A stretch of 64,000 bases of DNA, taken from assembly GCA_022865305.1 (NCBI GenBank), contig JALHSP010000043.1, positions 124,001-188,000 on the forward strand, written 5' to 3'. The position numbers were made by a program, and so were the translations under genes. The notes under the pieces are model-generated. The model did not search any database. It saw nothing but the letters and a program-made list of their open reading frames with translations, and was not told the origin of the DNA. Shown one piece after another: positions 26,850 through 36,210 of this stretch; positions within the stretch are counted from its first letter, which is position 1; each line of letters begins with the position of its first letter. The DNA is from Bacteroidales bacterium (lineage in GTDB: Bacteria > Bacteroidota > Bacteroidia > Bacteroidales > VadinHA17).

Positions 26850-26875
26850 AAATTGCTATATCCATATAGCAATTT
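26850..26875. terminator. Perfect 12-bp hairpin after the GH29 gene
   Basis: AAATTGCTATAT and ATATAGCAATTT form a perfect stem closed by CC, starting 2 bases after the stop codon. There is no U-run, so it may act as an RNA 3'-end stabiliser or a bidirectional stop between convergent genes. Confidence 0.5.
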
Positions 26876-26974
26876 ATATAAATGTCTTTAAAGTCCTGGC
26901 CTTCGGACTGTCTTTCGCTTCGCTTGTCTTATCTGTCTTAGACATAAAAGACAGTCCCGTGATAGCGGGACATT

Positions 26975-27006
26975 AAGACCATAAGACCTCAAGACCTCAA
27001 GACCTA
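26975..27006. repeat. Short tandem array, four 8-bp units
   Basis: Four successive units read AAGACCAT, AAGACCTC, AAGACCTC and AAGACCTA, ending at the 3' end of the nitroreductase gene. A hairpin GTCCCG/CGGGAC lies just before (26953-26971). The AAGACCT core reappears near 28417 and 39838. Confidence 0.6.
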
Positions 27007-27660
27007 ATTCTTTAAGGGCACTCCCACAGTTTGGGAAAGGATAATCACCTGGTTTGACCTTAATCCCATTTCCGGTGCAAGCTTATCTTTTGGTACCATT
27101 CCTCTGATTACACAACCCAGGTTCGCAGAAGCACAATAGAGGTACACATTCTGTGCTATGAATCCGGTATTTGCATATGATGACAACAAGTCAGATTCCT
27201 TGATTACATCCCCTTCTTTTTTGCCCATTTTACCCAGATCGGCAACATATATAATATTCAACGGAGCACCAGCGACAAAATCCTGCGTACCGGTTACTGC
27301 ACGTATATCCCTGTTATGTATCTGTTTAAGGATATGTGATTCAGCCATGTACAGGTAAAGTCCTGAAGGAAGAGCAACATATACATCGATCTCCTGTACA
27401 TTTCTGGCGGATGGTGCTGTCCTCTTCTTGTCTTCAAGTCTGTTTATACCCCAGCCTGCCCATAAGAGATCGGAAAGCTGCTGCTGTGATAGATTTTCTT
27501 TTGTAAATGCTCTGACCGACTGCCTCTCGCTAAGGGCCTGCATCAGAGGCTTGCCACCTGTTTTATCCGGCGCTGGTAACGCAATATCCTGAGATGTGAC
27601 ATTAATAAATAAAAAGTTTAAGGATATTGTAAACAATCCATATAAAATCTTCTTTTTCAT
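27004..27660 (-). CDS. Exported nitroreductase-family flavoprotein
   Basis: This FMN-dependent nitroreductase-type protein has 218 residues counted from ATG 27660. The in-frame extension upstream overlaps the aldolase gene and is rejected, because ATG 27660 begins a clean signal peptide (MKKKILYGLFTISLNFLFINVTSQ). The FMN-binding N-terminal block RQSVRAFTKENLSQQQLSDLLWAGWG and TAPSARNVQEIDVYV are typical, and GCVIRGMVPKD appears in the C-terminal half. Most nitroreductases are cytosolic; an exported form is notable and would need to be loaded with FMN outside or be Tat-independent. It lies 11 bp after the KDPG aldolase stop, in an operon. The natural substrate is unknown. Confidence 0.82.
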   Translation of the reverse strand: MKKKILYGLFTISLNFLFINVTSQDIALPAPDKTGGKPLMQALSERQSVRAFTKENLSQQQLSDLLWAGWGINRLEDKKRTAPSARNVQEIDVYVALPSGLYLYMAESHILKQIHNRDIRAVTGTQDFVAGAPLNIIYVADLGKMGKKEGDVIKESDLLSSYANTGFIAQNVYLYCASANLGCVIRGMVPKDKLAPEMGLRSNQVIILSQTVGVPLKN

Positions 27661-27671
27661 TGCTATAGTAA

Positions 27672-28346
27672 TTATATTTTCTTGAACATTTTTGCTACTT
27701 TGATTGCACCTGCAACTTGTTTCGCGAGTCCTTTCCAGTCTTTTTTCTGGATAAGCTCTTTGGTAATCAGATTCGAACCGATACCGACACATGTTGCACC
27801 TGCTTCAAACCATTCCCTCAGATTTTCAACCGTTGGCTCTACTCCACCTGTTGGCATTATACTGGTCCATGGACAGGGTCCCTTTATTGCTTTAATAAAA
27901 TCAGGTCCGCCGACTGATAATCCGGGGAAAATCTTAATTATATCCGCACCAAGTTCTTCGGCATAGTTGATTTCCGACATAGACCCGCATCCGGGTACCC
28001 ACAGGATCTTCCTGCGGTTACAAACTTTGGCCATTTCAGCATTTAGAATTGGCGAGACAACAAAATTTGCACCAAGTTGAATATACAAAGAAGCAGTACC
28101 CGCATCAACAACTGAACCAACTCCCATTACCAAATCAGGAACCTCTTTTTCAGCCCATTTGTTGAGGTCGCTGAAAAGCTCATGAGCATAATTACCCCGG
28201 TTAGTGAACTCAAAGATTTTAATTCCCCCATCATAACATGCCTTTATTACATTCCTGCACACCTCAGGATCTTTATGATAAAAAATCGGGACAATACCTG
28301 CTTCACGCATTTCTAAAATAACATCTACTCTGGTAAATCTTGCCAT
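27672..28346 (-). CDS. eda: KDPG/KHG aldolase (bifunctional 2-keto-3-deoxy-6-phosphogluconate / 4-hydroxy-2-oxoglutarate aldolase)
   Basis: This class I aldolase of 224 residues should split 2-keto-3-deoxy-6-phosphogluconate into pyruvate and glyceraldehyde 3-phosphate, the last step of Entner-Doudoroff and uronate routes. Residues seen: the general base Glu in FEFTNRG, the phosphate block SIMPTGGV, and the Schiff-base Lys in DIIKIFPG. Length is near the family norm (about 210-220). Its place among sugar genes and a downstream nitroreductase suggests uronate or aldonate catabolism, possibly with the GntP permeases 13 kb away. The kinase (KdgK) is not present in this window. Confidence 0.9.
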   Translation of the reverse strand: MARFTRVDVILEMREAGIVPIFYHKDPEVCRNVIKACYDGGIKIFEFTNRGNYAHELFSDLNKWAEKEVPDLVMGVGSVVDAGTASLYIQLGANFVVSPILNAEMAKVCNRRKILWVPGCGSMSEINYAEELGADIIKIFPGLSVGGPDFIKAIKGPCPWTSIMPTGGVEPTVENLREWFEAGATCVGIGSNLITKELIQKKDWKGLAKQVAGAIKVAKMFKKI

Positions 28347-28413
28347 GATAATTCGTGTTGTTTATGCAAATGTATTTAAAAATGTTATTAACACAAATAT
28401 CCTAATGGTTTGT

Positions 28414-28433
28414 CGTGCAAGACCTGCAAGACT
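28414..28433. repeat. Two-unit TGCAAGAC repeat in the promoter of the SpmA/B-like gene
   Basis: TGCAAGACC TGCAAGACT occurs directly upstream of the permease-like gene, and CTTTTGTCTTTTGTCTTT (about 28446-28463) follows it. The units are the complement of the TTGCA array near 39775-39850. Confidence 0.45.
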
Positions 28434-28494
28434 TTTATCTTTTAACTTTTGTCTTTTGTCTTTAATATTTATCTTCGCCAGACAAACATTTAAT

Positions 28495-29727
28495 ATGGCA
28501 TTAAACTATATCTGGATTGCTTTCTTTCTTATCGGATTCCTTGTTGCACTTGGGCAACTCATTTTTGCAGGTAATACGCAGATATTCAATGAACTGGTAA
28601 ATGCGGTTTTTGCAAATGCCAAAACAGGTTTTGAAATATCCCTTGGACTTACAGGGGCGCTGACCCTATGGATGGGATTGCTGAAAGTAGGGGAGAAAGG
28701 CGGAGTGGTCGCAATCCTCGGAAAAGCTATGGGTCCGCTTTTTGAGAAGCTCTTTCCGGGATTGCCGAAAGGGCATCCGGCATATGGTTCAATTATGTTG
28801 AACCTGGCTGCAAATATGCTTGGTCTCGACAACGCCGCTACCCCGGTAGGTCTTAAAGCGATGAAAGAAATGCAGGAGGCAAATCCTGATAAGGAGACTG
28901 CCTCAAACGCACAGATCATGTTTCTGGTACTGAATGCTGCAGGACTGACAATAATACCAGTAAGCGTAATTGTTTACCGGATACAGCTTGGTGCAGCTAA
29001 TCCCGCAGATATTTTCATCCCTATTCTGATTTCAACTTTCTGCGCTTTAATGACAGGATTATTGAGCGTTGCCATTATCCAGAAAATAAATTTACTGGAT
29101 AAAGTGATCCTTTCATACCTCGGAGGACTGACAGCGATTGTGGCAGGAATAATTTTATATTTCAGTAATCTGCCGAAGGAGCAGATATCCGCAGCTTCCA
29201 CATTTGCTGCCAACTTCACCCTTATTTCTGTTATAGTTCTCTTTATTGTACTTGCACTCATCAAAAAGGTAAATGTTTATGATGCATTTATTGAAGGAGC
29301 AAAAGAGGGTTTTAATATTGCCATCAGGATAATTCCGTTCCTTGTTGCCATACTTGTGGCCATCGGTATTTTCAGGGCTTCCGGAGCAATGGACTTTTTA
29401 ATTGCCGGGATAACGCACTTTTTTGCCTGGCTGGGTGTTGACACAAGATTCACAGGAGCATTGCCTGTAGCTTTTATGAAACCTCTCAGCGGAAGCGGTG
29501 CAAGAGGCCTGATGGTCGATGCAATGACAATACACGGAGCCGACTCTTTCATCGGCCGGCTGGCTTGTACGATGCAGGGGACTACTGATACGACCTTCTA
29601 TATCATAGCAGTTTATTTTGGCTCGGTAGGGATTAAAAACACCAAATATTCAATCGGTTGCGGGCTTCTGGCAGACATGGTCGGCTTTACTGCAGCTATA
29701 CTTGTCGCATATCTTTTCTTCGGATAA
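28495..29727 (+). CDS. Nucleoside-recognition (Gate) domain membrane protein, SpmA/SpmB-type fusion
   Basis: This integral membrane protein of 410 residues has about ten helices in two halves, each with a Gate domain. The first holds AANMLGLDNAATPVGLKAMKEMQ, split here as NMLGLDNAATPVGLKAM; the second holds MKPLSGSGARGLMVDAM and LACTMQGTTDTTFYI, both highly conserved in SpmA and SpmB. Sporulators carry them as two proteins, while Bacteroidota carry this fused form. Start ATG 28495 (MALNYIW) is chosen; a longer in-frame start would add a 50-residue non-conserved leader. Transport of a nucleoside, amino acid or ion is often suggested but not shown. It is divergent from the KDPG aldolase gene. 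Confidence 0.83.
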   Translation: MALNYIWIAFFLIGFLVALGQLIFAGNTQIFNELVNAVFANAKTGFEISLGLTGALTLWMGLLKVGEKGGVVAILGKAMGPLFEKLFPGLPKGHPAYGSIMLNLAANMLGLDNAATPVGLKAMKEMQEANPDKETASNAQIMFLVLNAAGLTIIPVSVIVYRIQLGAANPADIFIPILISTFCALMTGLLSVAIIQKINLLDKVILSYLGGLTAIVAGIILYFSNLPKEQISAASTFAANFTLISVIVLFIVLALIKKVNVYDAFIEGAKEGFNIAIRIIPFLVAILVAIGIFRASGAMDFLIAGITHFFAWLGVDTRFTGALPVAFMKPLSGSGARGLMVDAMTIHGADSFIGRLACTMQGTTDTTFYIIAVYFGSVGIKNTKYSIGCGLLADMVGFTAAILVAYLFFG

Positions 29728-29790
29728 AGGTCCGCTTCTGTCCTTCGCCCCCATGCTCCTTACCCTGAGCCATTAAACCCACCCCCAGCC

Positions 29791-29810
29791 CCCCGAGGCT
29801 TCGCTCGGGG
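29791..29810. terminator. GC-rich hairpin between convergent genes
   Basis: CCCCGAG-GCTTCG-CTCGGGG forms a 7-bp GC stem in a pyrimidine-rich 107-bp spacer. It lies between the SpmA/B-like gene and the RND operon end and probably stops transcription from both. The flanking CCACCCCC and GGGAGGGGA tracts resemble dispersed Bacteroidota intergenic repeats. Confidence 0.55.
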
Positions 29811-29834
29811 CAGGCTCTCCAGGGAGGGGAGCTT

Positions 29835-32800
29835 TTAAAATGCCGTTTCGCCTTTACGCCGGTAAATATACCAGTATGCCAGGGGTATAAAGAATAAGCT
29901 GACTACCGTTCCCAACGACATCCCACCGATCAATGCAAGCGCCATCGGACGCTGCAACTCCGATCCTATTCCCTGGCTGAAAAGTATAGGCGCAGTTGAT
30001 ATCAACGATGCCATTGCGACCATAATTATCGGTTTTAACCTGCGGGAACCTCCTGTGTAAATAGCCTCTTTAAGTCCCAGTCCCTCTGCCCGCAGATTAT
30101 TTATTGTATCAACCTTAAGTATTGAGTCGTTGATTATTACACCCGACATCACAATGAGCCCTATCATTGTCATAATATTGATAGTACCTCCCCACAACTT
30201 AACCAGGAGCAAAGCCCCCGCTATATCGATTGGTATTTCAAGCAAAACAATAAAGGGTTGTGTAAGAGACTCAAACTGGGCTGCAAGTATAAAATAAAGT
30301 AAAAGCAACGCAACAATAAGTACTATTGTCAGCTCCCTGAACAGCTTCTGTCCTGTAATTAATGCACCGCTGAAGTTCACCGACATATCCTGGTCTGAAG
30401 TAACCATGTTCTTTATTTCAGCAGTGACAATAGCAGGTTTGTTTGTTCTTAAATTCATATTGACAGGTACATATTCCCCGTTCATTCCTCCTTTGATTGT
30501 CTTGTAATCGTGCACTCTCTCTACTTTAACAACCTGATTTACAGGTATCGATAGCCCGGCCTTGTTCAAAACAAAATCCGTTGAGATAATATCGCTTATT
30601 TGTTTCTCTTTATCGGAAAGAACAATAGGCAGAAGTTCATAGGATGCTCTCAACTCACCTATATTATTCTGATTCAAAGATGTTTTAAGGGTATTATAAA
30701 GTGTCATTGGTTCAACATCATACAATAAAAGCCTGTCAGGATCTATCTTCATAAGTATTTTATCTTCAAGTTGCGGGGGCGAAATACCCGCATCAGGCCA
30801 TCTTCCCCGCATTTCGTCAACTATGCTCATCATACGGTCAACAGGAGGGACCTCTTTCTCTTTCATCAGACTCACCTCAACTATAAGAGGCGTTTCGGAT
30901 GCTGAGAAGATCTTTTCAAAGATATTCTGCTGGGCTTCGATATTTACAAGGGCTACGGGATAATTCCGGCTGATATATTCATAAGAATTCTTTTCAATAA
31001 CTTCCCTGAGGCTGAAATCTTTCGCTTTAATATAAACCTTCGACTGGGTATACGACTGGTCGTAATCGCGGTTAAAAAGAAACTGCTGCTCGCCTATAAA
31101 CAAGTTTGTCTGTAATGCAAGATCATCGCTAGCTTCAATTACTTCTTTAGTCCTTTTCAGGTTCTCTTTGAGATCAATGTTCTCGTTCCAGTCGACCGAC
31201 ACAACCAGTTCATCCTGGCGCACAGCCGGGAATTTTTCCTTTTCCATGGTGACAAAGAACCATATCATCACAAGTATTATTAGCCCAAACATTATCATCA
31301 CAGTTTTCCTGAATCTGAAGAAAAAGTTCATTCCACCCTCATATTTTTCTTCCAGGTGTTTCAGGCTTATTTTCTTCACGAGCTTTGTCAGCATTCCCTC
31401 CTTCCCGTTTTTATAAAGGAGGTAGTAAATTGTCGGAAGAAGAGTAATACCTACAAGAAGCGATACTCCCTGTCCTATAACAATAGCTATTGCCTGATCG
31501 TAAAAGAGTGCCCCTGAGATACCGCTGAGAAAGATTAGCGGGATAAAAACTGCGCATGTTACAAGCACTGATGAGATCAATGGGGTGATCACTTCATTGG
31601 TTCCTTTTATGCAGGCATCAAACAACGATAGACCACGATCGATCCACTGCGTTATATTTTCGATTACCACTATCGAGTTATCTATCATCATACCTATTCC
31701 GAGGATCAGTCCGGCCAGCGAGATTATGTTTATCGACAAACCAACTAAATAAAAGAACAACAGGCTGATAACCAGTGTTGCAGGAATGCTGAATCCGATT
31801 ATCAGTGGTGATTTGCCGTCTTTAAGGAAAAAGAACATCAGCAGGAATGCCAGCATGCCTCCGGCAAGGAGGCTCTGCCGCAGGTTGGAGATAGAATAGT
31901 CCAGTAATCGTGTCTGATCCTGTGAGATCTCAAATTCCATCTGCGGATAGTCTTTCCTGAAGATATCCAGCATCTCTGTCATTTTAGCTTCCAGAGAAGC
32001 CATTTTTGCTGCGGACTCTTTTATAATTGCGAGTGATATTGCTCTTGTACCATTCGAATAATATACTCCCCTCGGTCTCTCCTGCCTTATCCCCACATCG
32101 GCAACATCTTTGATCTGCAGTATCCTGCTTCCGGCTTTGAGATAGATATCCCTGACATCATTAAGCTCCTTAAGATATGAACTGAACTCAAGGTTATAGA
32201 GATATTTCCCATCTTTTACAAGTATGCTGCCTATGTTAATGTTGTTAAGCTTCACTGCCTGGGTGATATCATCATCAGTTATCCCCAGGCTCCTCATTTT
32301 CTTCTCATCCGGACTGATATAAATCTCTCTTTTGATCTGACCGGTAATATCGGCCATCCCGACCTCAGGAAGCTGTTCAATCCTTTTTTTGATAACTGTC
32401 TCTGCAAATTCGCTCAGTTCAATAAATTTTTCATCACCTGCCTGTTCATCTGCAAGGGTTATGTTCAGGAAGAAAACCGGTATATCGGTTGCGCTTGCTT
32501 TGATGATCCTCGGCCTCTCAAGGTCGTTCGGAAGATTGTTCATAGCTCCATCAACCTTTTCGTTCACCTCCATGAAGGCAAGGTTGATATCATTTCCGAA
32601 TTTGAATGAAAGCCGGATAAGTCCACTTCCGTTCCGTGATTCCGATTCGATCTTATCCAGTCCCGGAACCTGGAGCAGGTTACGCCGGAGAATGCTCACA
32701 ACAGTATTCTCAAGTTCCCTTGCGCTTACATCAGTACGTGATACAGCGACAGTTATTTCCGTGATATCAATATCAGGCATGAGAGATACAGGCAACCGTC

Positions 32801-32882
32801 CCGAGGCTACAATGCCAAGCATGATCAGGGCCAGGAAGGTCATGATCACAGCAACGGGTCTTTTTATCAGGAACTTTACCAT
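29835..32882 (-). CDS. RND efflux transporter subunit 2 (HAE1/AcrB-like)
   Basis: This is a proton-driven inner-membrane pump of 1015 residues, the usual RND length, with two halves of six helices and two large periplasmic loops. The TM4 motif is GIGMMIDNSIVVIEN with the proton-relay Asp at D401. The C-terminal half carries GVIINDSILKVD in TM10. It is the third gene of an operon: adaptor, RND1, RND2. No outer-membrane TolC-type channel gene is present here, so one from elsewhere is presumably used. The pair of different pumps recalls MdtBC of enteric bacteria, in which two pumps form a mixed trimer. Substrate is not readable. Confidence 0.92.
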   Translation of the reverse strand: MVKFLIKRPVAVIMTFLALIMLGIVASGRLPVSLMPDIDITEITVAVSRTDVSARELENTVVSILRRNLLQVPGLDKIESESRNGSGLIRLSFKFGNDINLAFMEVNEKVDGAMNNLPNDLERPRIIKASATDIPVFFLNITLADEQAGDEKFIELSEFAETVIKKRIEQLPEVGMADITGQIKREIYISPDEKKMRSLGITDDDITQAVKLNNINIGSILVKDGKYLYNLEFSSYLKELNDVRDIYLKAGSRILQIKDVADVGIRQERPRGVYYSNGTRAISLAIIKESAAKMASLEAKMTEMLDIFRKDYPQMEFEISQDQTRLLDYSISNLRQSLLAGGMLAFLLMFFFLKDGKSPLIIGFSIPATLVISLLFFYLVGLSINIISLAGLILGIGMMIDNSIVVIENITQWIDRGLSLFDACIKGTNEVITPLISSVLVTCAVFIPLIFLSGISGALFYDQAIAIVIGQGVSLLVGITLLPTIYYLLYKNGKEGMLTKLVKKISLKHLEEKYEGGMNFFFRFRKTVMIMFGLIILVMIWFFVTMEKEKFPAVRQDELVVSVDWNENIDLKENLKRTKEVIEASDDLALQTNLFIGEQQFLFNRDYDQSYTQSKVYIKAKDFSLREVIEKNSYEYISRNYPVALVNIEAQQNIFEKIFSASETPLIVEVSLMKEKEVPPVDRMMSIVDEMRGRWPDAGISPPQLEDKILMKIDPDRLLLYDVEPMTLYNTLKTSLNQNNIGELRASYELLPIVLSDKEKQISDIISTDFVLNKAGLSIPVNQVVKVERVHDYKTIKGGMNGEYVPVNMNLRTNKPAIVTAEIKNMVTSDQDMSVNFSGALITGQKLFRELTIVLIVALLLLYFILAAQFESLTQPFIVLLEIPIDIAGALLLVKLWGGTINIMTMIGLIVMSGVIINDSILKVDTINNLRAEGLGLKEAIYTGGSRRLKPIIMVAMASLISTAPILFSQGIGSELQRPMALALIGGMSLGTVVSLFFIPLAYWYIYRRKGETAF

Positions 32883-32940
32883 ATTTTATCTTTATAATTT
32901 GTCCACCAAAACTCTAGCGAAGGTAGATGTCTTTTATCTT

Positions 32941-35900
32941 TTACATCCCCCTGACCCCCTTCAAAGGGGGATTTAGCCCCCTGCTCCCTGCCCTCAGCAT
33001 AATTGGTTGATAAATAAACAACCCGATAAAACTAAACACCAATCCACCGATTGTACCAGCAGCAAGTGCAAACCAGAACCTCTCATCTTTTCCTGTAAGC
33101 AGAAACGGGATTAGCCCGACTATTGTTGATAGCTTGGTCAGGAAGATAGGGATTATTTTGCTGTTGAATGCTTTAACATAAGCAACCCGTTCCGGGAGAC
33201 GAGATTTTCGTCTTCTAAGACTGTTAAAATCATTCAGGATATACAGGGTTGCATTAACAACAATACCGCAAAGAAGTATCATCGCCGCAAAAACACCCTC
33301 GTCAGCTGAAATATTGAAAATATGAAATGTAACAAATACCCCTATAAACGAGAACGGGATAAGACTGATGACAATTAACGGCTGTTTGAACGATTCGAGA
33401 AGTACGGCACAGATGAAATATATTATTAAAATAACAAGAAAAATAAGATAATAATTTGTCTTTTTCTGGTCCCACGAATAGCTGAATGAGCTGCTCTGCG
33501 CCGTATAGCCCAGCGGCAGCATTGCATTTGTCTCATCGATGTTCCTGTCGAGTATCAGACTGCCGAGCTCATAGTTTCCTATAAAGTCGTAACCCACTGT
33601 AATTACATATTGCTGGTCTTCTCGACTGATGGTATTATCAGATACTTCACGGGTAACTGATGAAAAATCTTTCAGCTTTACATACTGCCCTGATAAAGTT
33701 TTCAAAGGAGTATTATTGAGACTCCAATAGTCGTACTTTTCCGACTGTAGCGATCTGATATTTACCGGGGCATTTACACCCCCGATATAAGCTGACTGAA
33801 GTGAAGTGGTTCCCCTGGAATACCTCCTTGCCTCGTTATATGCAAATGCAACATCCGAACTGCTTTCCGCAAGCATATACTTATCCATCCCGAGCCTGTT
33901 CCGGTATACTTTCCTGCTCCCACCTCCGAAAATATAACCTCCGTAATTGGCCCCAAGGAGGAACACCTCCTTAATCCTTCCCTTGCCACTGACGATCAAC
34001 CGTTCTCTTAAAGCTTCCGCATAACCATACAACTCATCATAATTGTATCCTTTCATTATAACTGAATAGGTGGTACGGATATAATCACTGTACACCTGGT
34101 TGCTGAATGCCTTTCCCACTCCGTATACGGAAGCATGATAGCTCCCGATGCTGTTCATATAATCTTCGATCCTGAACTTCAGAATAAAAGGGAAGATCGT
34201 GAAATCATGCTCCGGTTTGAAGGTAATTGAAACTGTAGACTCTTCGGGATTGTAAATGCTTGTTGTGAACATATCTATTTCATTGTATGCTGCAAGCATA
34301 TTCTCTAATCCACTGCAGGTAGTGTTCAAATCCTCTATGGTAAGTCCCTCTTCGCTTAGGCCGATGTTTACAGTTAGACGTGTTCTCTCAACCTCTTCTG
34401 AGCCTCTGTAATAATAAAACCTGCTGTTTTTAACCTTCTCGCTGAAGAGTCTGAATGTGCCTCCAAGTACCTTGTTTACAACAGGTTTAACATCCTGGAC
34501 ATATTTCCTGTTGCCTAGGATTTTATTATATATCTTCTGGAATTTTGTGTGATCCTCATCTTTTAGCTGGTTCCGTGTGTCCTTTGGAAGGGAATCGGGC
34601 AGATAAAAGACCGGCAGGCCGAAGACAAGGATTGCCAATGTAATGAATGCAACCCTGTGCTTTATGATAAAGTTTATACTTTTGAGGTATTTTTGCGAAA
34701 AAATAACTACCCTTCTTTTTCTTCTGATAACCAGGGCGTTGTACTTTGGAGCAAGCGTTATTTTTTCAATAAGCGATGGTATGAAGAAGAGAGCTACAGC
34801 AAGTGATACAGAAAGGTTTATGATCACCACCGCAGCAAAATCGGCAAGGGTTACTTTCGAAGCTTCATCGAGAAAGAATATTACGGCAAGGGCTCCGATA
34901 GTAGTAAGAGTCGCAGCAAGAAGTGAGATACCTACCCTCCTGTTCTTCTGGAACCTGATATGATCAGTCATTACAATGGTGTTATTGATGATGATCCCAA
35001 AGGAGACGGTGATGCCTGCAAGTGAATATAGATGTATCTCGAGCTTAAAAAGATAGTAAAAGATAAATGCTATTAAGATATTGGCAACCAGACTTATGGT
35101 GATGATAAGAAGATATTTCAGCTCACGGCTTATTGCCAGTACAAATAGCAGGAGAAGGATAACAGAAAGGATTGTTCTGAAAATATTTTTCGATATCTCT
35201 TCTTTCAGGTAAATTGTATTATCTACCGATGTCCTGATGCTGTAACCGGGCGGCAACTCTCCCTTGATCCTCTCAATTACGGATTTAATACCTTCAGCAA
35301 CCTTCAGGTTGTTCACATTTTTGCCTGCGGTAACATTTATATTTATGGTATTCAGACCGTTTATCCTGAAATAGCTTTGGGGGCGCTGATCTTTGAGCCT
35401 CACTTGTGCCACGTCGGCAAGATGGATTATCCGTCCCGACACTTTTGCAACCGGAATTACTTCCCATCTGAATGACTCTGAACTGTTACCCTCGAGGGTA
35501 AGATATGTCCTTTTCTCCGGGCCACCTGCAAAGGATTCAGCAGCACCTCCCAACTCAAGCTCGAGAAGATAATTATTAATTGAACTATTTATTGCCGTTG
35601 AGCTTATGCCTATTGCCGAAAGCTTCTGCTGGTCGTAAGTGAGTTCCCATTCCTGGGGGGTGGCTCCGTATATATTCACGCTGTAAACACCTTCAACAAC
35701 AGCTATGGCCGGTTTTACAGTCTCCTCCGCCAGGTTATAAATATATGAAGGACTTGCATTACCATTTAGCTGGAAGCTTAGTATTGTTGAACCCGACTGG
35801 TTTGACGGCATATTCATGGTGATCACCGGGTAAGAGACTCTTTCAGGAAGTCTTTTGCGTGATTCCCTCAGAAGAGATGCAACCTCAAACCGTTTGGCTC

Positions 35901-36210
35901 TCAGATCGATATTTTTATCGAATTCGATGGTTATCCTGCCCCCTCCATTATAGGTTGAAGAGGAGATTTTTCTGACACCTGTAACGGTAGTCAGTACTCC
36001 TTCGAGAACTGTTGTAACCTCCTGCTCCACAACACGAACCGGAGCCTCGGACCAGTTCCATGTTATAGCAAGGGATGGAAGATACCTGGTTGGATTAAGC
36101 TGAAGCGAAAGCAAAGGGATCATAGCCGCACCGACAATGATCAACATAACAAATAATATGTTGACTGTGAATGTGGATAAGAAAGAACTGTAATGAGGTT
36201 CTTTATTCAT
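32941..36210 (-). CDS. RND efflux transporter subunit 1, lacking the TM4 aspartate
   Basis: This second RND pump (1089 residues) is longer than its partner, with extra residues in the central linker and second periplasmic loop (residues about 490-700). The TM4 motif reads GIIINNTIVMTDH: N409 and N410 replace the Asp that is otherwise near-universal and needed for proton relay. TM10 reads GIVVNATLYIL. It may therefore be an unpowered partner in a mixed trimer with the downstream pump. ATG 36210 overlaps the adaptor stop by 4 bases (ATGA), showing translational coupling. The last residues (NPPLKGVRGM) are encoded by a palindromic intergenic repeat at 32945-32972, so the native C-terminus was probably replaced. 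Confidence 0.88.
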   Translation of the reverse strand: MNKEPHYSSFLSTFTVNILFVMLIIVGAAMIPLLSLQLNPTRYLPSLAITWNWSEAPVRVVEQEVTTVLEGVLTTVTGVRKISSSTYNGGGRITIEFDKNIDLRAKRFEVASLLRESRKRLPERVSYPVITMNMPSNQSGSTILSFQLNGNASPSYIYNLAEETVKPAIAVVEGVYSVNIYGATPQEWELTYDQQKLSAIGISSTAINSSINNYLLELELGGAAESFAGGPEKRTYLTLEGNSSESFRWEVIPVAKVSGRIIHLADVAQVRLKDQRPQSYFRINGLNTININVTAGKNVNNLKVAEGIKSVIERIKGELPPGYSIRTSVDNTIYLKEEISKNIFRTILSVILLLLFVLAISRELKYLLIITISLVANILIAFIFYYLFKLEIHLYSLAGITVSFGIIINNTIVMTDHIRFQKNRRVGISLLAATLTTIGALAVIFFLDEASKVTLADFAAVVIINLSVSLAVALFFIPSLIEKITLAPKYNALVIRRKRRVVIFSQKYLKSINFIIKHRVAFITLAILVFGLPVFYLPDSLPKDTRNQLKDEDHTKFQKIYNKILGNRKYVQDVKPVVNKVLGGTFRLFSEKVKNSRFYYYRGSEEVERTRLTVNIGLSEEGLTIEDLNTTCSGLENMLAAYNEIDMFTTSIYNPEESTVSITFKPEHDFTIFPFILKFRIEDYMNSIGSYHASVYGVGKAFSNQVYSDYIRTTYSVIMKGYNYDELYGYAEALRERLIVSGKGRIKEVFLLGANYGGYIFGGGSRKVYRNRLGMDKYMLAESSSDVAFAYNEARRYSRGTTSLQSAYIGGVNAPVNIRSLQSEKYDYWSLNNTPLKTLSGQYVKLKDFSSVTREVSDNTISREDQQYVITVGYDFIGNYELGSLILDRNIDETNAMLPLGYTAQSSSFSYSWDQKKTNYYLIFLVILIIYFICAVLLESFKQPLIVISLIPFSFIGVFVTFHIFNISADEGVFAAMILLCGIVVNATLYILNDFNSLRRRKSRLPERVAYVKAFNSKIIPIFLTKLSTIVGLIPFLLTGKDERFWFALAAGTIGGLVFSFIGLFIYQPIMLRAGSRGLNPPLKGVRGM
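32945..32972. repeat. Palindromic repeat (CCCCCTTCAAAGGGGG type) at the end of the RND1 gene
   Basis: ATCCCCCTGACCCCCTTCAA and AGGGGGAT form alternative hairpins. The repeat is read as protein NPPLKGVRG on the minus strand. The same C-rich/G-rich layout occurs in the element at 10461-10510. Confidence 0.6.

Noticed and set aside
27661..27792. Longer N-terminus for the nitroreductase
   Set aside because: It overlaps the KDPG aldolase gene and would hide the signal peptide beginning at 27660.
28345..28494. Longer N-terminus for the SpmA/B-like protein
   Set aside because: The extension is translated promoter and repeat sequence; ATG 28495 fits the first helix of the family.
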